Source: an uncultured Lachnospiraceae bacterium (GTDB lineage Bacteria; Bacillota; Clostridia; Lachnospirales; Lachnospiraceae). Taken from it: a stretch of DNA of 64,000 nucleotides. How positions within the stretch are numbered: the first letter of the stretch is position 1; each line of letters starts with the position of its first letter. The notes beneath the pieces were generated by a model that saw nothing but the letters and a program-made list of their open reading frames with translations, searched no databases and was not told the origin of the DNA. The stretch spans positions 186,001-250,000 of the forward strand of contig UQLY01000002.1 in the NCBI GenBank assembly GCA_900542015.1, given 5' to 3'. This document shows, piece after piece, positions 15,823 through 24,313 of this stretch. Made by a program: the position numbers and the translations under genes.

Positions 15823-17922
15823 TCATACATTTAATCTTAAAATTACCAGCTGCCATGTCATGGCAAGATTGACAGCTCCCAATATGCCGAAGATTATCCT
15901 CTCATAAACCGCCGGAAGCGATGAAAGCTTTTGCTTCGCCGCAGTGATTTTCGTTTCCTTTCTCTCTCCCATACCGAAAAGACAGCTTAAAAACGGAAGA
16001 AACAGCGGAATGAAATATCGCCCCTGCACGCCCAGAATCTGATCGCTTCCCACTGCCGTATAGGAAATGTACATGGAGGAAAAAACGATCGCCGCCACGC
16101 CGAAATTCATCAGATGGGTCAGTGCTCCGATTCCCTTGCCCAGCTTTTCCTTTACTGCCGTAAATACCGCCGCAAAAATACCGGTCAAAATCAACAGCCA
16201 GTTGACCCAGAAGGGCGCCGTGCCCAGATAGGCATAAGCGACATAAGGCACGCCGAATATCGTATAACTGCCAAGCGTTCCAAACATTTCCTTCAACAGC
16301 ACCCCGGCATAGGTCAGGGGATTTGCAAGAATATACGAAATCTGTCCTATGGTGCTGGTCCCCACGCTCCGGCTGTCTCCGGAATACGCCATATTGCTTA
16401 CCAACTGATAATCTCCGCCCGCCACCGGGGTCGGGAAGAAAATGTTGTAGATCATCAGTCCCGCAAGCACGGTAACGGACACCTTAAACAGCGCCGCCAT
16501 CGGTTTATTTTCAAATTTCTTTGCCGGCAAAAACCAAAGCATCAGCGCCATCACAATATAAACCGGCTTGGAAAGACACCCGACCACAAAAGCCAACAGC
16601 ATAGGCAGGGCGTTGCGCGGTCGGATTTTTTCCTCCGGCGTAAGGAATTCGTTTAACAAAAGCACATAGCCAAGCAGCAGGCACGAGGTCACAAGAGCGT
16701 CGTAGGACAACGCCGACGCGATAAAGATATTATTGGGCAGCAGCCCGATCGCCGCCACCACCATTTCGTATCCCTTCGCCTTTTTAATCGCCCAAAATAC
16801 AATGACGATATAGCATAAAAGATTGCCAAGCTTGGCTAACGCCACCATATCCGCAAACCCCACATGCAGGACCCTGCCCAGATAAAAGCCCGCCGCCATG
16901 GGATAATACACCCTTGTCTCCGCCCGTGGAAACAGGCTCTGGTGTCCGATATCCGGCGCGATATAGGACGGATCGTTCATCAAATCCTCGTAGTCCTCTA
17001 CGAGACGTCGTTCCTCAGGATTGTTAAAATAGGGCAGCGTGTTCCCGACCATCTGCATCGCCGCCTCCGTCGTTTCAATGGTAGACCCGAAGGAAAGCTT
17101 GTACGCGCTCTTGGCATGGGAATACTCGTCATAGCTTACCTGGTTGGTGCCGATGCCCATAATCAACAGCCCTCCGAATAAAAGCGCCGTCAGGGCAAAA
17201 AACCATTGGGGCTTTTCCTTCATCCTATTCCAAACGCTCTTTCCCGCCGCAAGGATCAGGTACGCAAAGAAAAGACTGACCGCAAAAGCGCAGACACGGA
17301 TCGGATTTATACTGAAATCATTGGAAATCTCCACCTGCAGCGCGGATAAATCCGGTTCTTCTCCCGTCAGAAGCACAATCTCCAAAGCGTCGGCTGTCTT
17401 ATCCACATTGGCGATTCCCGCATCCAGCTTGGGATTGATGCTGCAATAAACGCTTTCGCCCGCCGTACCCTGTTCATAAGCGCTTACGGTATAACCGGCG
17501 TTTTCCTCCAAAGGAAGGGAAACCTTCAGTTTTTTCACATAATAGGCATCCCCCAGCTCCAGATAAAGTCTGGTCTCTTTTACCTTCTGGTAATAGACGC
17601 CGTCCTGCTTAATCAAAGACTCGTCCAATTCCTCTACATATTCTTCGCCGTTGTATTCGGCAAGCAGTCTCTTATTTTCCTGCTCTACCTCGATCGCCTT
17701 CTGCTCCTCTGCAGAAAGCTGCGCCAGCGTATCCGTCGTCTCCGCCGTCATCTGATCCTTCCCATGCTTCTGATCGAATACCACCGCGTCATAGGGGTCC
17801 CGGAGCGCCGTGCGGTTAAAGATCAGGATTTCCAGAATCAGGGAAAGCAAAAAGACTGCTCCCAAAACAAGAATCCATTTCAGCACGCATTTCGCCGTTT
17901 TGTTTGTCTGCGCCTGCTTCAT
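15823..17922 (-). CDS. DUF2142 multispanning membrane protein
   Basis: A 699-residue protein. One N-terminal helix (about 17-35) is followed by an extracellular, beta-rich region to about residue 210, and then at least ten helices. NQVSYDEYSHAKSAYKLSFG near residue 260 is characteristic of DUF2142 (PF09913), proteins seen in polysaccharide loci of Firmicutes and Actinobacteria. The acidic residues in that loop resemble the catalytic loop of GT-C enzymes, so a role in glycan polymerisation or transfer is plausible but unproven. Its start overlaps the end of the 259-residue protein gene by 4 bp. Confidence 0.8.
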   Translation of the reverse strand: MKQAQTNKTAKCVLKWILVLGAVFLLSLILEILIFNRTALRDPYDAVVFDQKHGKDQMTAETTDTLAQLSAEEQKAIEVEQENKRLLAEYNGEEYVEELDESLIKQDGVYYQKVKETRLYLELGDAYYVKKLKVSLPLEENAGYTVSAYEQGTAGESVYCSINPKLDAGIANVDKTADALEIVLLTGEEPDLSALQVEISNDFSINPIRVCAFAVSLFFAYLILAAGKSVWNRMKEKPQWFFALTALLFGGLLIMGIGTNQVSYDEYSHAKSAYKLSFGSTIETTEAAMQMVGNTLPYFNNPEERRLVEDYEDLMNDPSYIAPDIGHQSLFPRAETRVYYPMAAGFYLGRVLHVGFADMVALAKLGNLLCYIVIVFWAIKKAKGYEMVVAAIGLLPNNIFIASALSYDALVTSCLLLGYVLLLNEFLTPEEKIRPRNALPMLLAFVVGCLSKPVYIVMALMLWFLPAKKFENKPMAALFKVSVTVLAGLMIYNIFFPTPVAGGDYQLVSNMAYSGDSRSVGTSTIGQISYILANPLTYAGVLLKEMFGTLGSYTIFGVPYVAYAYLGTAPFWVNWLLILTGIFAAVFTAVKEKLGKGIGALTHLMNFGVAAIVFSSMYISYTAVGSDQILGVQGRYFIPLFLPFLSCLFGMGERKETKITAAKQKLSSLPAVYERIIFGILGAVNLAMTWQLVILRLNV

Positions 17923-18698
17923 GCTTTCTCTCCCCCTTTCTTTTCGCCGCGCCGGGATACCGGTCCCTTACCATGGCGGCGGGGATAACAAACGGTGGCG
18001 GACGCCGCAAGAAATACAAAGGTCAGCACTCTCGCATCATACAACAGCGGGTAAGTGTCGTGAGAATAGATATAATAATGTTTGATCATCCTGGGCACCT
18101 CTTCGCCGTTTATCACGTCCGTTACCTGTTGTCCGCCGATATAGGTCGCCGCCTTGTCCACCTTACCGTGGTTTAAAAAGATCCCCGGCATAACGCCCTC
18201 TTCATTACTGTTTGTCCGGAATGTAAACGTAATGTATAATTTCCCGCTGCACAGCCCCTCTTCGTCAAAGGGCAGATAAGGGTATTGCCCGTCTAAGCAG
18301 GTCCCCAGATCATAGCTTTGCTCCAGCAATAATTCCAATCCTTTACCCGACATTTCCTCCGGCAGCTCTTCCATGGAAAAATCATCGGGAAGGCGGTAGA
18401 CCCGGTAAACCAGCTCCGTTCCGTCCAAAGAAGCGCCGTTTTTGGAGATACCGATCTGAACGCCTTTTAACGCTCTCCCATCCGTCTCCATAACATAGCC
18501 GATTTCATCCTCTGCTCCCGTCAGTTCGCCAATGAGCTCTTCATCGCCCTCAGCTTCCTTCATATTGACTTCATAAGTATCCAATACCTCGTTGGGAAAT
18601 AAATAACTGCCAATAAACCCTGCTAAACATAGCAGGGTACCTATTGGCAGTATCAAATATCCATATTTACCGATTACTTGTTTAAAACCTTTCAGCAT
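17919..18698 (-). CDS. Unknown protein with two terminal membrane helices
   Basis: 259 residues; not recognised as a named family. A hydrophobic segment near residues 12-33 (YLILPIGTLLCLAGFIGSYL) and a second one near 228-245 flank an acidic, beta-rich region that should be outside the cell, followed by a basic tail (RRHGKGPVSRRGEKKGGEKA). The external region resembles in style the N-terminal outer part of the neighbouring DUF2142 protein (both describe sugar-binding-like beta structures), so the two may form a complex; this is inference. The start at 18698 has GGGAG about 12 nt upstream and avoids overlap with leuA. A strong RNA hairpin lies inside the first-helix codons (18606-18651). Confidence 0.6.
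   Translation of the reverse strand: MLKGFKQVIGKYGYLILPIGTLLCLAGFIGSYLFPNEVLDTYEVNMKEAEGDEELIGELTGAEDEIGYVMETDGRALKGVQIGISKNGASLDGTELVYRVYRLPDDFSMEELPEEMSGKGLELLLEQSYDLGTCLDGQYPYLPFDEEGLCSGKLYITFTFRTNSNEEGVMPGIFLNHGKVDKAATYIGGQQVTDVINGEEVPRMIKHYYIYSHDTYPLLYDARVLTFVFLAASATVCYPRRHGKGPVSRRGEKKGGEKA
18606..18651 (-). other. Strong 46-nt hairpin inside coding sequence
   Basis: ACTGCCAATA (18606-18615) pairs with TATTGGCAGT (18642-18651), and CCCTGCTA (18618-18625) pairs with TAGCAGGG (18630-18637) around an AACA loop. That gives 18 base pairs with a small internal loop. In the minus-strand transcript it is followed by TTATTTATTT, so it resembles an intrinsic terminator, yet it lies about 50-90 nt inside an open reading frame. 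Confidence 0.75.
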
Positions 18699-18702
18699 AA
18701 GC

Positions 18703-20382
18703 CTATTTCTCTCCCAGCCCAAGTCTGTTTACGGCGGAAAAAATCGCGCGCACGCTCGCCCGGGTAATATTGCTGGACACACCTACGCCGTAAGTCACTC
18801 TGCCGTCGTCCGCATCCAGCAAATGAATGTATGCGGCAGCCTGGGAATTGGAACCGCTCTGTAAAGCGTGTTCTTCGTAATCCAACACCTTGATCTTCAC
18901 GCCCAGCGTCTCCTGTAAACCGCGCTGTACGGCGTCGATAGGACCGTTGCCCACAGCCTCGAAAAACTTCTTTTCCCCATGATCGGTATAGGTAACCGTT
19001 ACCTTCGTATCAAATTCGGACTGAATCACATCGCTTAAATCGTCCACGCGCAACTGACGGAAGTGGATCGGCTCCTTGCGGTTGAGGTATTCTTCCCGGA
19101 ACTGTTCCATAATCTGATCCGGCGAAACCTCTCCCTGCTTCTCGGAAAGCGCCTGGATGACATTGGCAAATTCCTTGTGCATTCCCTTAGGCAGTTTGAA
19201 GCCGAAGTAAGTATCCATAACGAAAGCGACTCCGCCTTTGCCGGACTGGGAATTGATACGGACGATGGGTTCGTACTCCCTTCCGATGTCCGCCGGATCG
19301 ATGGGCAGATAAGGCACCTGCCAGATCTCGCTTTGTCTCTCCTTCATCGCCTGCACGCCCTTGTTGATCGCATCCTGATGAGAACCCGAAAAAGCCGTAA
19401 ATACCAGCTTGCCGGCATAAGGATGTCTCGGATGGATCGGGATTTTGCAGCATCTTTCATAGATTTCGATAATATCGTTGATGTGCTCGATATTCAACTG
19501 CGGGTCAATGCCCTGGGAAAACATATTGTAAGCGATATTTAACACGTCCACGTTGCCGGTCCGCTCGCCGTTTCCGAACAAGGTGCCTTCCACGCGGTCC
19601 GCGCCCGCCAGCAAAGCAAGCTCCGCGCTCGCCACACCGGTTCCCCTGTCGTTATGGGGATGTACGGACAATATAATAGATTCCCTGTTTTCAAAATGTT
19701 TATTCATCCACTCAATCTGATCCGCATAGACATTGGGCGTATTCATCTCTACCGTGGAAGGCAGATTGATGATCATGGGATTTTCCCAGGTAGGTCCCCA
19801 AGTGCGCTGTACCGCCGTGCAGATTTCCAATGCGAAATCCAGCTCCGTACCGGTAAAGCTTTCGGGAGAATATTCCAAAATAATCTTGCCCGGGAATTTC
19901 GCCGCGCGCTCTTTGACCATTTCCGTTCCCTTAACGGCAATTTCCACGATCTGTTCCCTGTTCATATGGAACACCACGTCTCTTTGAAGGGTGGACGTTG
20001 AATTGTAAATATGCACGATCGCCTGCTTACAGCCTTCAATCGCCTCAAAGGTACGGTCGATCAGCTCTTCCCTGCACTGCGTCAACACCTGGACGCATAC
20101 GTCGTCGGGAATCATTTTGCGGTCGATCAACTGGCGCAAAAAGTCAAATTCAATCTGGCTCGCCGCCGGAAAACCGACTTCGATTTCCTTAAAACCAAGC
20201 CGGATCAGGTACTGAAACATCTCGATTTTCTCTTCGACTACCATCGGATCGATCAATGCCTGATTGCCGTCTCTTAAATCCACGCTGCACCAGATCGGCG
20301 CTTTTTCGATTTCTTTATCCGGCCATTCCCGCTCCGGATAATGTACCACCGGATTTTTACGATATCTCTTATAGTTTAACAT
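18703..20382 (-). CDS. leuA: 2-isopropylmalate synthase
   Basis: 559 residues, the long LeuA form also found in yeast and actinobacteria. It condenses acetyl-CoA with 2-oxoisovalerate, the first committed step of leucine synthesis. APIWCSVDLRDGNQAL near residues 28-43 holds the metal/substrate-binding DLRDGNQ motif, LSVHPHNDRGTGVASAELAL carries the metal-binding histidines, and the region from about 430 to the end is the allosteric domain with GNGPIDAVQRGL, where leucine binds in the family. GAGAGGAATT precedes the ATG. The gene starts 22 bp after an intrinsic terminator that follows ptsH and ends 5 bp before the first polysaccharide-locus gene, unusual on both sides. No leader peptide or T-box fits in the short upstream gap. 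Confidence 0.96.
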   Translation of the reverse strand: MLNYKRYRKNPVVHYPEREWPDKEIEKAPIWCSVDLRDGNQALIDPMVVEEKIEMFQYLIRLGFKEIEVGFPAASQIEFDFLRQLIDRKMIPDDVCVQVLTQCREELIDRTFEAIEGCKQAIVHIYNSTSTLQRDVVFHMNREQIVEIAVKGTEMVKERAAKFPGKIILEYSPESFTGTELDFALEICTAVQRTWGPTWENPMIINLPSTVEMNTPNVYADQIEWMNKHFENRESIILSVHPHNDRGTGVASAELALLAGADRVEGTLFGNGERTGNVDVLNIAYNMFSQGIDPQLNIEHINDIIEIYERCCKIPIHPRHPYAGKLVFTAFSGSHQDAINKGVQAMKERQSEIWQVPYLPIDPADIGREYEPIVRINSQSGKGGVAFVMDTYFGFKLPKGMHKEFANVIQALSEKQGEVSPDQIMEQFREEYLNRKEPIHFRQLRVDDLSDVIQSEFDTKVTVTYTDHGEKKFFEAVGNGPIDAVQRGLQETLGVKIKVLDYEEHALQSGSNSQAAAYIHLLDADDGRVTYGVGVSSNITRASVRAIFSAVNRLGLGEK

Positions 20383-20403
20383 AGTTTAATTCCTCTCCTT
20401 CTT

Positions 20404-20432
20404 ATAAAAAACAGCCCATCCGAAAGATGGGC
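20404..20432 (-). terminator. Intrinsic terminator after ptsH
   Basis: In the minus-strand RNA, GCCCATC pairs with GATGGGC around a TTTCG loop (20414-20432), followed by TGTTTTTTATAA. It stands between ptsH and leuA, 22 bp upstream of the leuA start codon. Confidence 0.88.
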
Positions 20433-20447
20433 CGTAATGCACAATTT

Positions 20448-20711
20448 TTATTCTCCGAGTCCGTTCTCAATCGCTGTAACCAAGGCTTCCAACGCTTCTT
20501 TTTCGTCTTCGCCCTCACATACAAACTCAATCTCATCGCCGCATTTTACACATGCGCCCAGGACGCTTAGCACACTCTTTGCATTTGCCGTACTATCTCT
20601 GAATGTAAACGTTATTAAAGATTTAAACTGCATTGCTTCCTTGCATAGGACGCCTGCCGGTCTTAAGTGCAGCCCTGTAGGATTCTTAATTACTACCTTC
20701 TGACTAACCAT
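20448..20711 (-). CDS. ptsH: HPr phosphocarrier protein
   Basis: 87 residues, the normal HPr length. His15 lies in NPTGLHLRPAG, the site phosphorylated by enzyme I, and Ser46 lies in NAKSVLSVLG, the site of HPr kinase. It carries phosphate from enzyme I to PTS permeases and, as HPr(Ser-P), takes part in carbon catabolite control in Firmicutes. Changes at the regulatory face (SVLSVLG instead of IMGVMSLG) leave open that it is a Crh-like or secondary HPr. GGAGGG lies 7 nt ahead of the ATG at 20711; a TTG upstream would overlap that site. It has its own promoter in the gap after glmM and its own terminator. Confidence 0.92.
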   Translation of the reverse strand: MVSQKVVIKNPTGLHLRPAGVLCKEAMQFKSLITFTFRDSTANAKSVLSVLGACVKCGDEIEFVCEGEDEKEALEALVTAIENGLGE

Positions 20712-20744
20712 TGAATTACCCTCCAATAAAATATACCCTTTCTT

Positions 20745-20773
20745 ACTATAACACCTTTTATGATATTTCTCAA
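20745..20773 (-). promoter_or_regulatory. Candidate sigma-A promoter for ptsH
   Basis: Minus strand TTGAGA (20768-20773), 17-bp spacer, TATAGT (20745-20750). It lies just after the glmM stop codon and about 34 bp upstream of ptsH. Confidence 0.7.
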
Positions 20774-20776
20774 GCC

Positions 20777-22126
20777 TTAGAGCATGACATTCTGAATGAG
20801 GTCCGCAAGCCTGCGCGCCTCCGTCTCAATCTGCTCCTGGTCCTTTCCTTCGATCATGACGCGCACCAGCGGTTCGGTTCCCGAAGGACGGATCAGCACT
20901 CTTCCCTCTCCTGCAAACTTCGCCGACAGCTCTTCAATCGCGTCGGCAATCTCGGGATACTCCATATAGCTTTCCTTTTTATGACTGGGCACGCGGGCGT
21001 TGACCAGCGCCTGCGGCAGCACCTCCATAATGGAAGCAAGCTCCGACAAAGGTTTCCCCGTCTCTACCAGCACCTGCAACAGATGCAGGGCGCTTAACAG
21101 ACCGTCTCCGGTCGTATTCTCATCCAGAAAGATAATATGTCCCGACTGCTCGCCGCCCAGGTTCGCGCCGATCTCCCTCATGCGCTCAAGCACATAGCGG
21201 TCGCCTACCTTGGTCTGCTCCATCGTGATCCCGTGCGCTTTTCCCATCAGAAAGAAGCCGAGATTGCTCATAACCGTAGCGACAATCACATTATCCTTTA
21301 ACAGTCCTTTATTTTTCATATGGTTGCCGACAATCGCCATGATCTGATCGCCGTCAACCCGTTTTCCCTTTTCATCCACGGCAAGCAGCCTGTCGGCGTC
21401 CCCGTCGAAAGCGAGCCCGATATCCGCATGTTCGTAGACAACTCTCGCCATCAGCTCTTCCATATGGGTAGAACCGCAGTTTGCATTGATATTAGTGCCG
21501 TCGGGATTGTTGTGAATGGCAACAACCGTCGCGCCCAGCTCCTTTAAGGTCTCTACAGACGTATAAAAGGCGGCGCCTTCGGCGCAGTCTACAACAATCT
21601 TGATTCCTTCCAGATCCACCGGTATCGCCTTCATGGCATGATTGATATATTCCTCTCTGGCGTCCGTCCGGTATTTGATCTTTCCCACCGAGGAACCGGT
21701 AGGGAATTTCACGCCCTCCATACCGCTTGTGATCAGTTCTTCAATCTCATCCTCCAATGCGTCCGGCAATTTATATCCGTCTCCGTCAAAAAACTTGATG
21801 CCGTTAAACTCTACGGGGTTGTGGGACGCCGATATCACGACTCCCGCATCCACCTTATATTTCCTGGTCAGATATGCCACCGCAGGCGTCGGCACGACTC
21901 CTACGTATACAACGTTCGCACCTACGGAACAGGCTCCCGCCATCAAAGCGTTGGCGAGCATATCTCCCGAAATCCTCGTATCGCACCCGACCATAATCGT
22001 CGGCTTATGCGCGTTCTCCCTTGTCAATACATAAGCGCCCGCCTGCCCAAGCTGCATGGCAAGTATAGGCGTCAACTCTTCATTTGCTACGCCCCTTACA
22101 CCGTCTGTTCCAAATAATCTTCCCAT
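20777..22126 (-). CDS. glmM: Phosphoglucosamine mutase
   Basis: 449 residues, normal length. It converts glucosamine-6-phosphate to glucosamine-1-phosphate for UDP-GlcNAc, and so for peptidoglycan and surface glycans. The catalytic serine is Ser101 in VISASHNP, the metal-binding loop is LAFDGDADR near residue 240, and the phosphate-binding RPSGTEPLVRVMIEG is near the C-terminus. It follows cdaR and cdaA on the same strand with 19 bp after cdaR, the conserved Firmicutes cdaA-cdaR-glmM order. GlmM can bind and inhibit CdaA in several species, so the neighbours are functionally linked. Confidence 0.97.
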   Translation of the reverse strand: MGRLFGTDGVRGVANEELTPILAMQLGQAGAYVLTRENAHKPTIMVGCDTRISGDMLANALMAGACSVGANVVYVGVVPTPAVAYLTRKYKVDAGVVISASHNPVEFNGIKFFDGDGYKLPDALEDEIEELITSGMEGVKFPTGSSVGKIKYRTDAREEYINHAMKAIPVDLEGIKIVVDCAEGAAFYTSVETLKELGATVVAIHNNPDGTNINANCGSTHMEELMARVVYEHADIGLAFDGDADRLLAVDEKGKRVDGDQIMAIVGNHMKNKGLLKDNVIVATVMSNLGFFLMGKAHGITMEQTKVGDRYVLERMREIGANLGGEQSGHIIFLDENTTGDGLLSALHLLQVLVETGKPLSELASIMEVLPQALVNARVPSHKKESYMEYPEIADAIEELSAKFAGEGRVLIRPSGTEPLVRVMIEGKDQEQIETEARRLADLIQNVML

Positions 22127-22145
22127 TTTTACGTCCTCTGCTTCC

Positions 22146-23429
22146 TTATTCTATATCTCTCACACGGCATTCCACCGTAATGCTGCCCTCTGCAGTAATT
22201 CCTTCCGGCAGCTCCAGCTCCAACGGAATTTCATAGGTTCCCTCTTTGATCGAGGAAATTCCCCGGCGCTCCATATACCGCTCTATCATGGCGGTTCCGG
22301 TAATGCCTGCCGCATCCAGCTTCTCCAAATCGTCCGGCATTCCCTTAAGGGTAACCTCTACGGTATCCCCGTCCCCGGTCAGCACCGCCTGCTGTTTTTC
22401 CTCATCCAGTCCGGTTATCGTAATGTTTTCCCTGGGGATCTGCACTGTCGCCGTCTCCATCTGTCCGATGGGCACATTGACCGTGATCTTTCCGTCAAAA
22501 TCCGGGTCCGCCAGCCTTATATTGTCCGGCAGATATCTGTTCAGATCCAACGTCAGTATGAAGCTTTCGTTTCTTCCTTCCACGTCGATTGCCGACGCCG
22601 GAACCGTAATGGCGCTTAAATTAGCAAGCACGCTGGTCTTTCCCGCCACCATGACCTCCTCATAATCGGAAGTGATCTCTCCGTCAAGCTCGTAATCCTC
22701 AGCCGGAGTTCCCGTAACGGTAAATTTTAAGGGCAGGCTCTTGGTGGCAAGCAACTCGACCTTGATGCTGACGCTGTTGATGTTTCCCGTCAGCCTGGAA
22801 GCGTCCACCTGTTCTCCCTCTTCATTGTAATAGCGGATTGTCGAAGTCGTACTGATGCTTCCCGACATACCTGCAATGGAAGCCTCCGCCGTAGCATGGT
22901 CGATCTGCGATACGATGCTCTCCGGTCCCTGTACCGTTACCACGTTCTGATCCAGCGTCACGTCTCCGGTCACATAGCCTTCCACGGGATCTCCGTTTAT
23001 CACAGGCGTTATGGAAAATTGCTTTTTCATCAGATCTTCAATATTGACTTCCAGATAATCCGTCTTGGATTTGATGCTTTCAATCTTATCGTTATATTTG
23101 GTCGTTTCCAGCCGAATCCGGATCGTGCCGGTTTCCTCGTCCAATTCAGTCATATCCGCAGTCGCCTTGATATTTTCCTTGCCCAGCAGATCGTTGATGG
23201 ACCTTTTTGCCGTAATGGTCACGCTTATGGTATTGGTACCGCCCAATACCTCGTATGTCTGATTATTTTTTGCAATCAGATCCGCATTCAAAATCTCCAC
23301 CTGCACGTTGGAATACGTGGAATCGATAATCGGATCGCTGACGTTTACCACGACGATCCAGATCAGCGCCGCCACGATCACAGCCACGATCTTTAAAAAC
23401 AAGTTATCCGTCAGTTTATTTTTCTTCAC
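22146..23429 (-). CDS. cdaR: CdaA regulator, YbbR-domain protein
   Basis: 427 residues. One N-terminal membrane helix (about 10-28, LKIVAVIVAALIWIVVV) anchors a series of about four YbbR repeats that face outward, seen as recurring strands such as VQVEILN, LEVNIE and VTVQGPESIV. In Firmicutes CdaR binds the membrane part of the diadenylate cyclase and modulates c-di-AMP synthesis. Its start overlaps the end of cdaA by 14 bp, a sign of translational coupling, and glmM follows. The function is assigned from family and neighbours; no catalytic residues are expected. Confidence 0.93.
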   Translation of the reverse strand: MKKNKLTDNLFLKIVAVIVAALIWIVVVNVSDPIIDSTYSNVQVEILNADLIAKNNQTYEVLGGTNTISVTITAKRSINDLLGKENIKATADMTELDEETGTIRIRLETTKYNDKIESIKSKTDYLEVNIEDLMKKQFSITPVINGDPVEGYVTGDVTLDQNVVTVQGPESIVSQIDHATAEASIAGMSGSISTTSTIRYYNEEGEQVDASRLTGNINSVSIKVELLATKSLPLKFTVTGTPAEDYELDGEITSDYEEVMVAGKTSVLANLSAITVPASAIDVEGRNESFILTLDLNRYLPDNIRLADPDFDGKITVNVPIGQMETATVQIPRENITITGLDEEKQQAVLTGDGDTVEVTLKGMPDDLEKLDAAGITGTAMIERYMERRGISSIKEGTYEIPLELELPEGITAEGSITVECRVRDIE

Positions 23430-24288
23430 GTTTCAACCTGCCTTTCCAGACCTTACGCGGCTTTTCTTCCACAGTCTTATTCTGAATGGATTCGAGCATC
23501 TTACGCAAGGTGTCCGCATCCACGTTTCTCGTCAGTTTTCCTTCATAGGCAACCGATACGCGCCCCGTTTCCTCCGAGACAATGACCGTCATGGAATCCG
23601 TAATTTCAGATACGCCTACCCCCGCGCGGTGCCTGGTTCCCAGCTCCTTAGACAGCCTGGTGCTGTCGGACAGCGGCAGATAGCAGGTTGCCGCCACAAC
23701 CCTGTCTCCGCGCACCAGTACCGCCCCGTCATGAAGCGGCGTATTGTGCTCAAATATATTGATCAGAAGCTGATTGGTCACAATGGCGTCCACGGCGATC
23801 CCGGTCCGCTCATATTCGGTCAGCTTCTGGTTCTTTTCAATGACGATCAAAGCTCCCGTCTTTACTTTTCCCATTTCAAAGCTCGCCTTTACGATCTCAT
23901 TGATCGTCTTATCGGAAAACAGCCCGTCTGCGCTTTTATTTTCAAAAGGCATCAGGTTTATCACAAAATTTTTCTGCCCCAGCTGCTCCAAAGCGCGGCG
24001 CAGCTCCGGCTGCAGCACGATTACGACGGCTATAATCCCCACGGAGAATATCTTTTCCGCTATCCACAATATGGTACTCAGGCGCAAAATAGCCGCGAAC
24101 AACAAAAAGATCAGAATCACAATTACGCCCTTTAACAGGTTCCACGCCTTTGTGTCCCGAATCCAGATTAAAATCTGGTACACCAAAAAGGAGATAATAA
24201 TTATCTCCACAATATCGGTCCACACAATCCTCGTGGGAATATGCAGCGTCGTCAGGTATTTATTTATAAAGCTGTTAATCTGCTCCAT
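23416..24288 (-). CDS. cdaA: Diadenylate cyclase
   Basis: 290 residues. Three N-terminal membrane helices (about 20-90) precede the DAC domain. The DGA motif is in TPLHDGAVLV and the RHR motif in GTRHRAGVGVSE, both needed to make c-di-AMP from two ATP. c-di-AMP controls potassium and osmolyte transport and cell wall homeostasis. The ATG at 24288 is preferred: an upstream TTG is too near the AAGGAG. The gene is followed by cdaR and glmM and preceded by two unknown membrane protein genes with short gaps, so all are probably on one transcript. Confidence 0.96.
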   Translation of the reverse strand: MEQINSFINKYLTTLHIPTRIVWTDIVEIIIISFLVYQILIWIRDTKAWNLLKGVIVILIFLLFAAILRLSTILWIAEKIFSVGIIAVVIVLQPELRRALEQLGQKNFVINLMPFENKSADGLFSDKTINEIVKASFEMGKVKTGALIVIEKNQKLTEYERTGIAVDAIVTNQLLINIFEHNTPLHDGAVLVRGDRVVAATCYLPLSDSTRLSKELGTRHRAGVGVSEITDSMTVIVSEETGRVSVAYEGKLTRNVDADTLRKMLESIQNKTVEEKPRKVWKGRLKREEK

Positions 24289-24313
24289 AAAAAAATGCAA
24301 TCTCCTTTATTGT

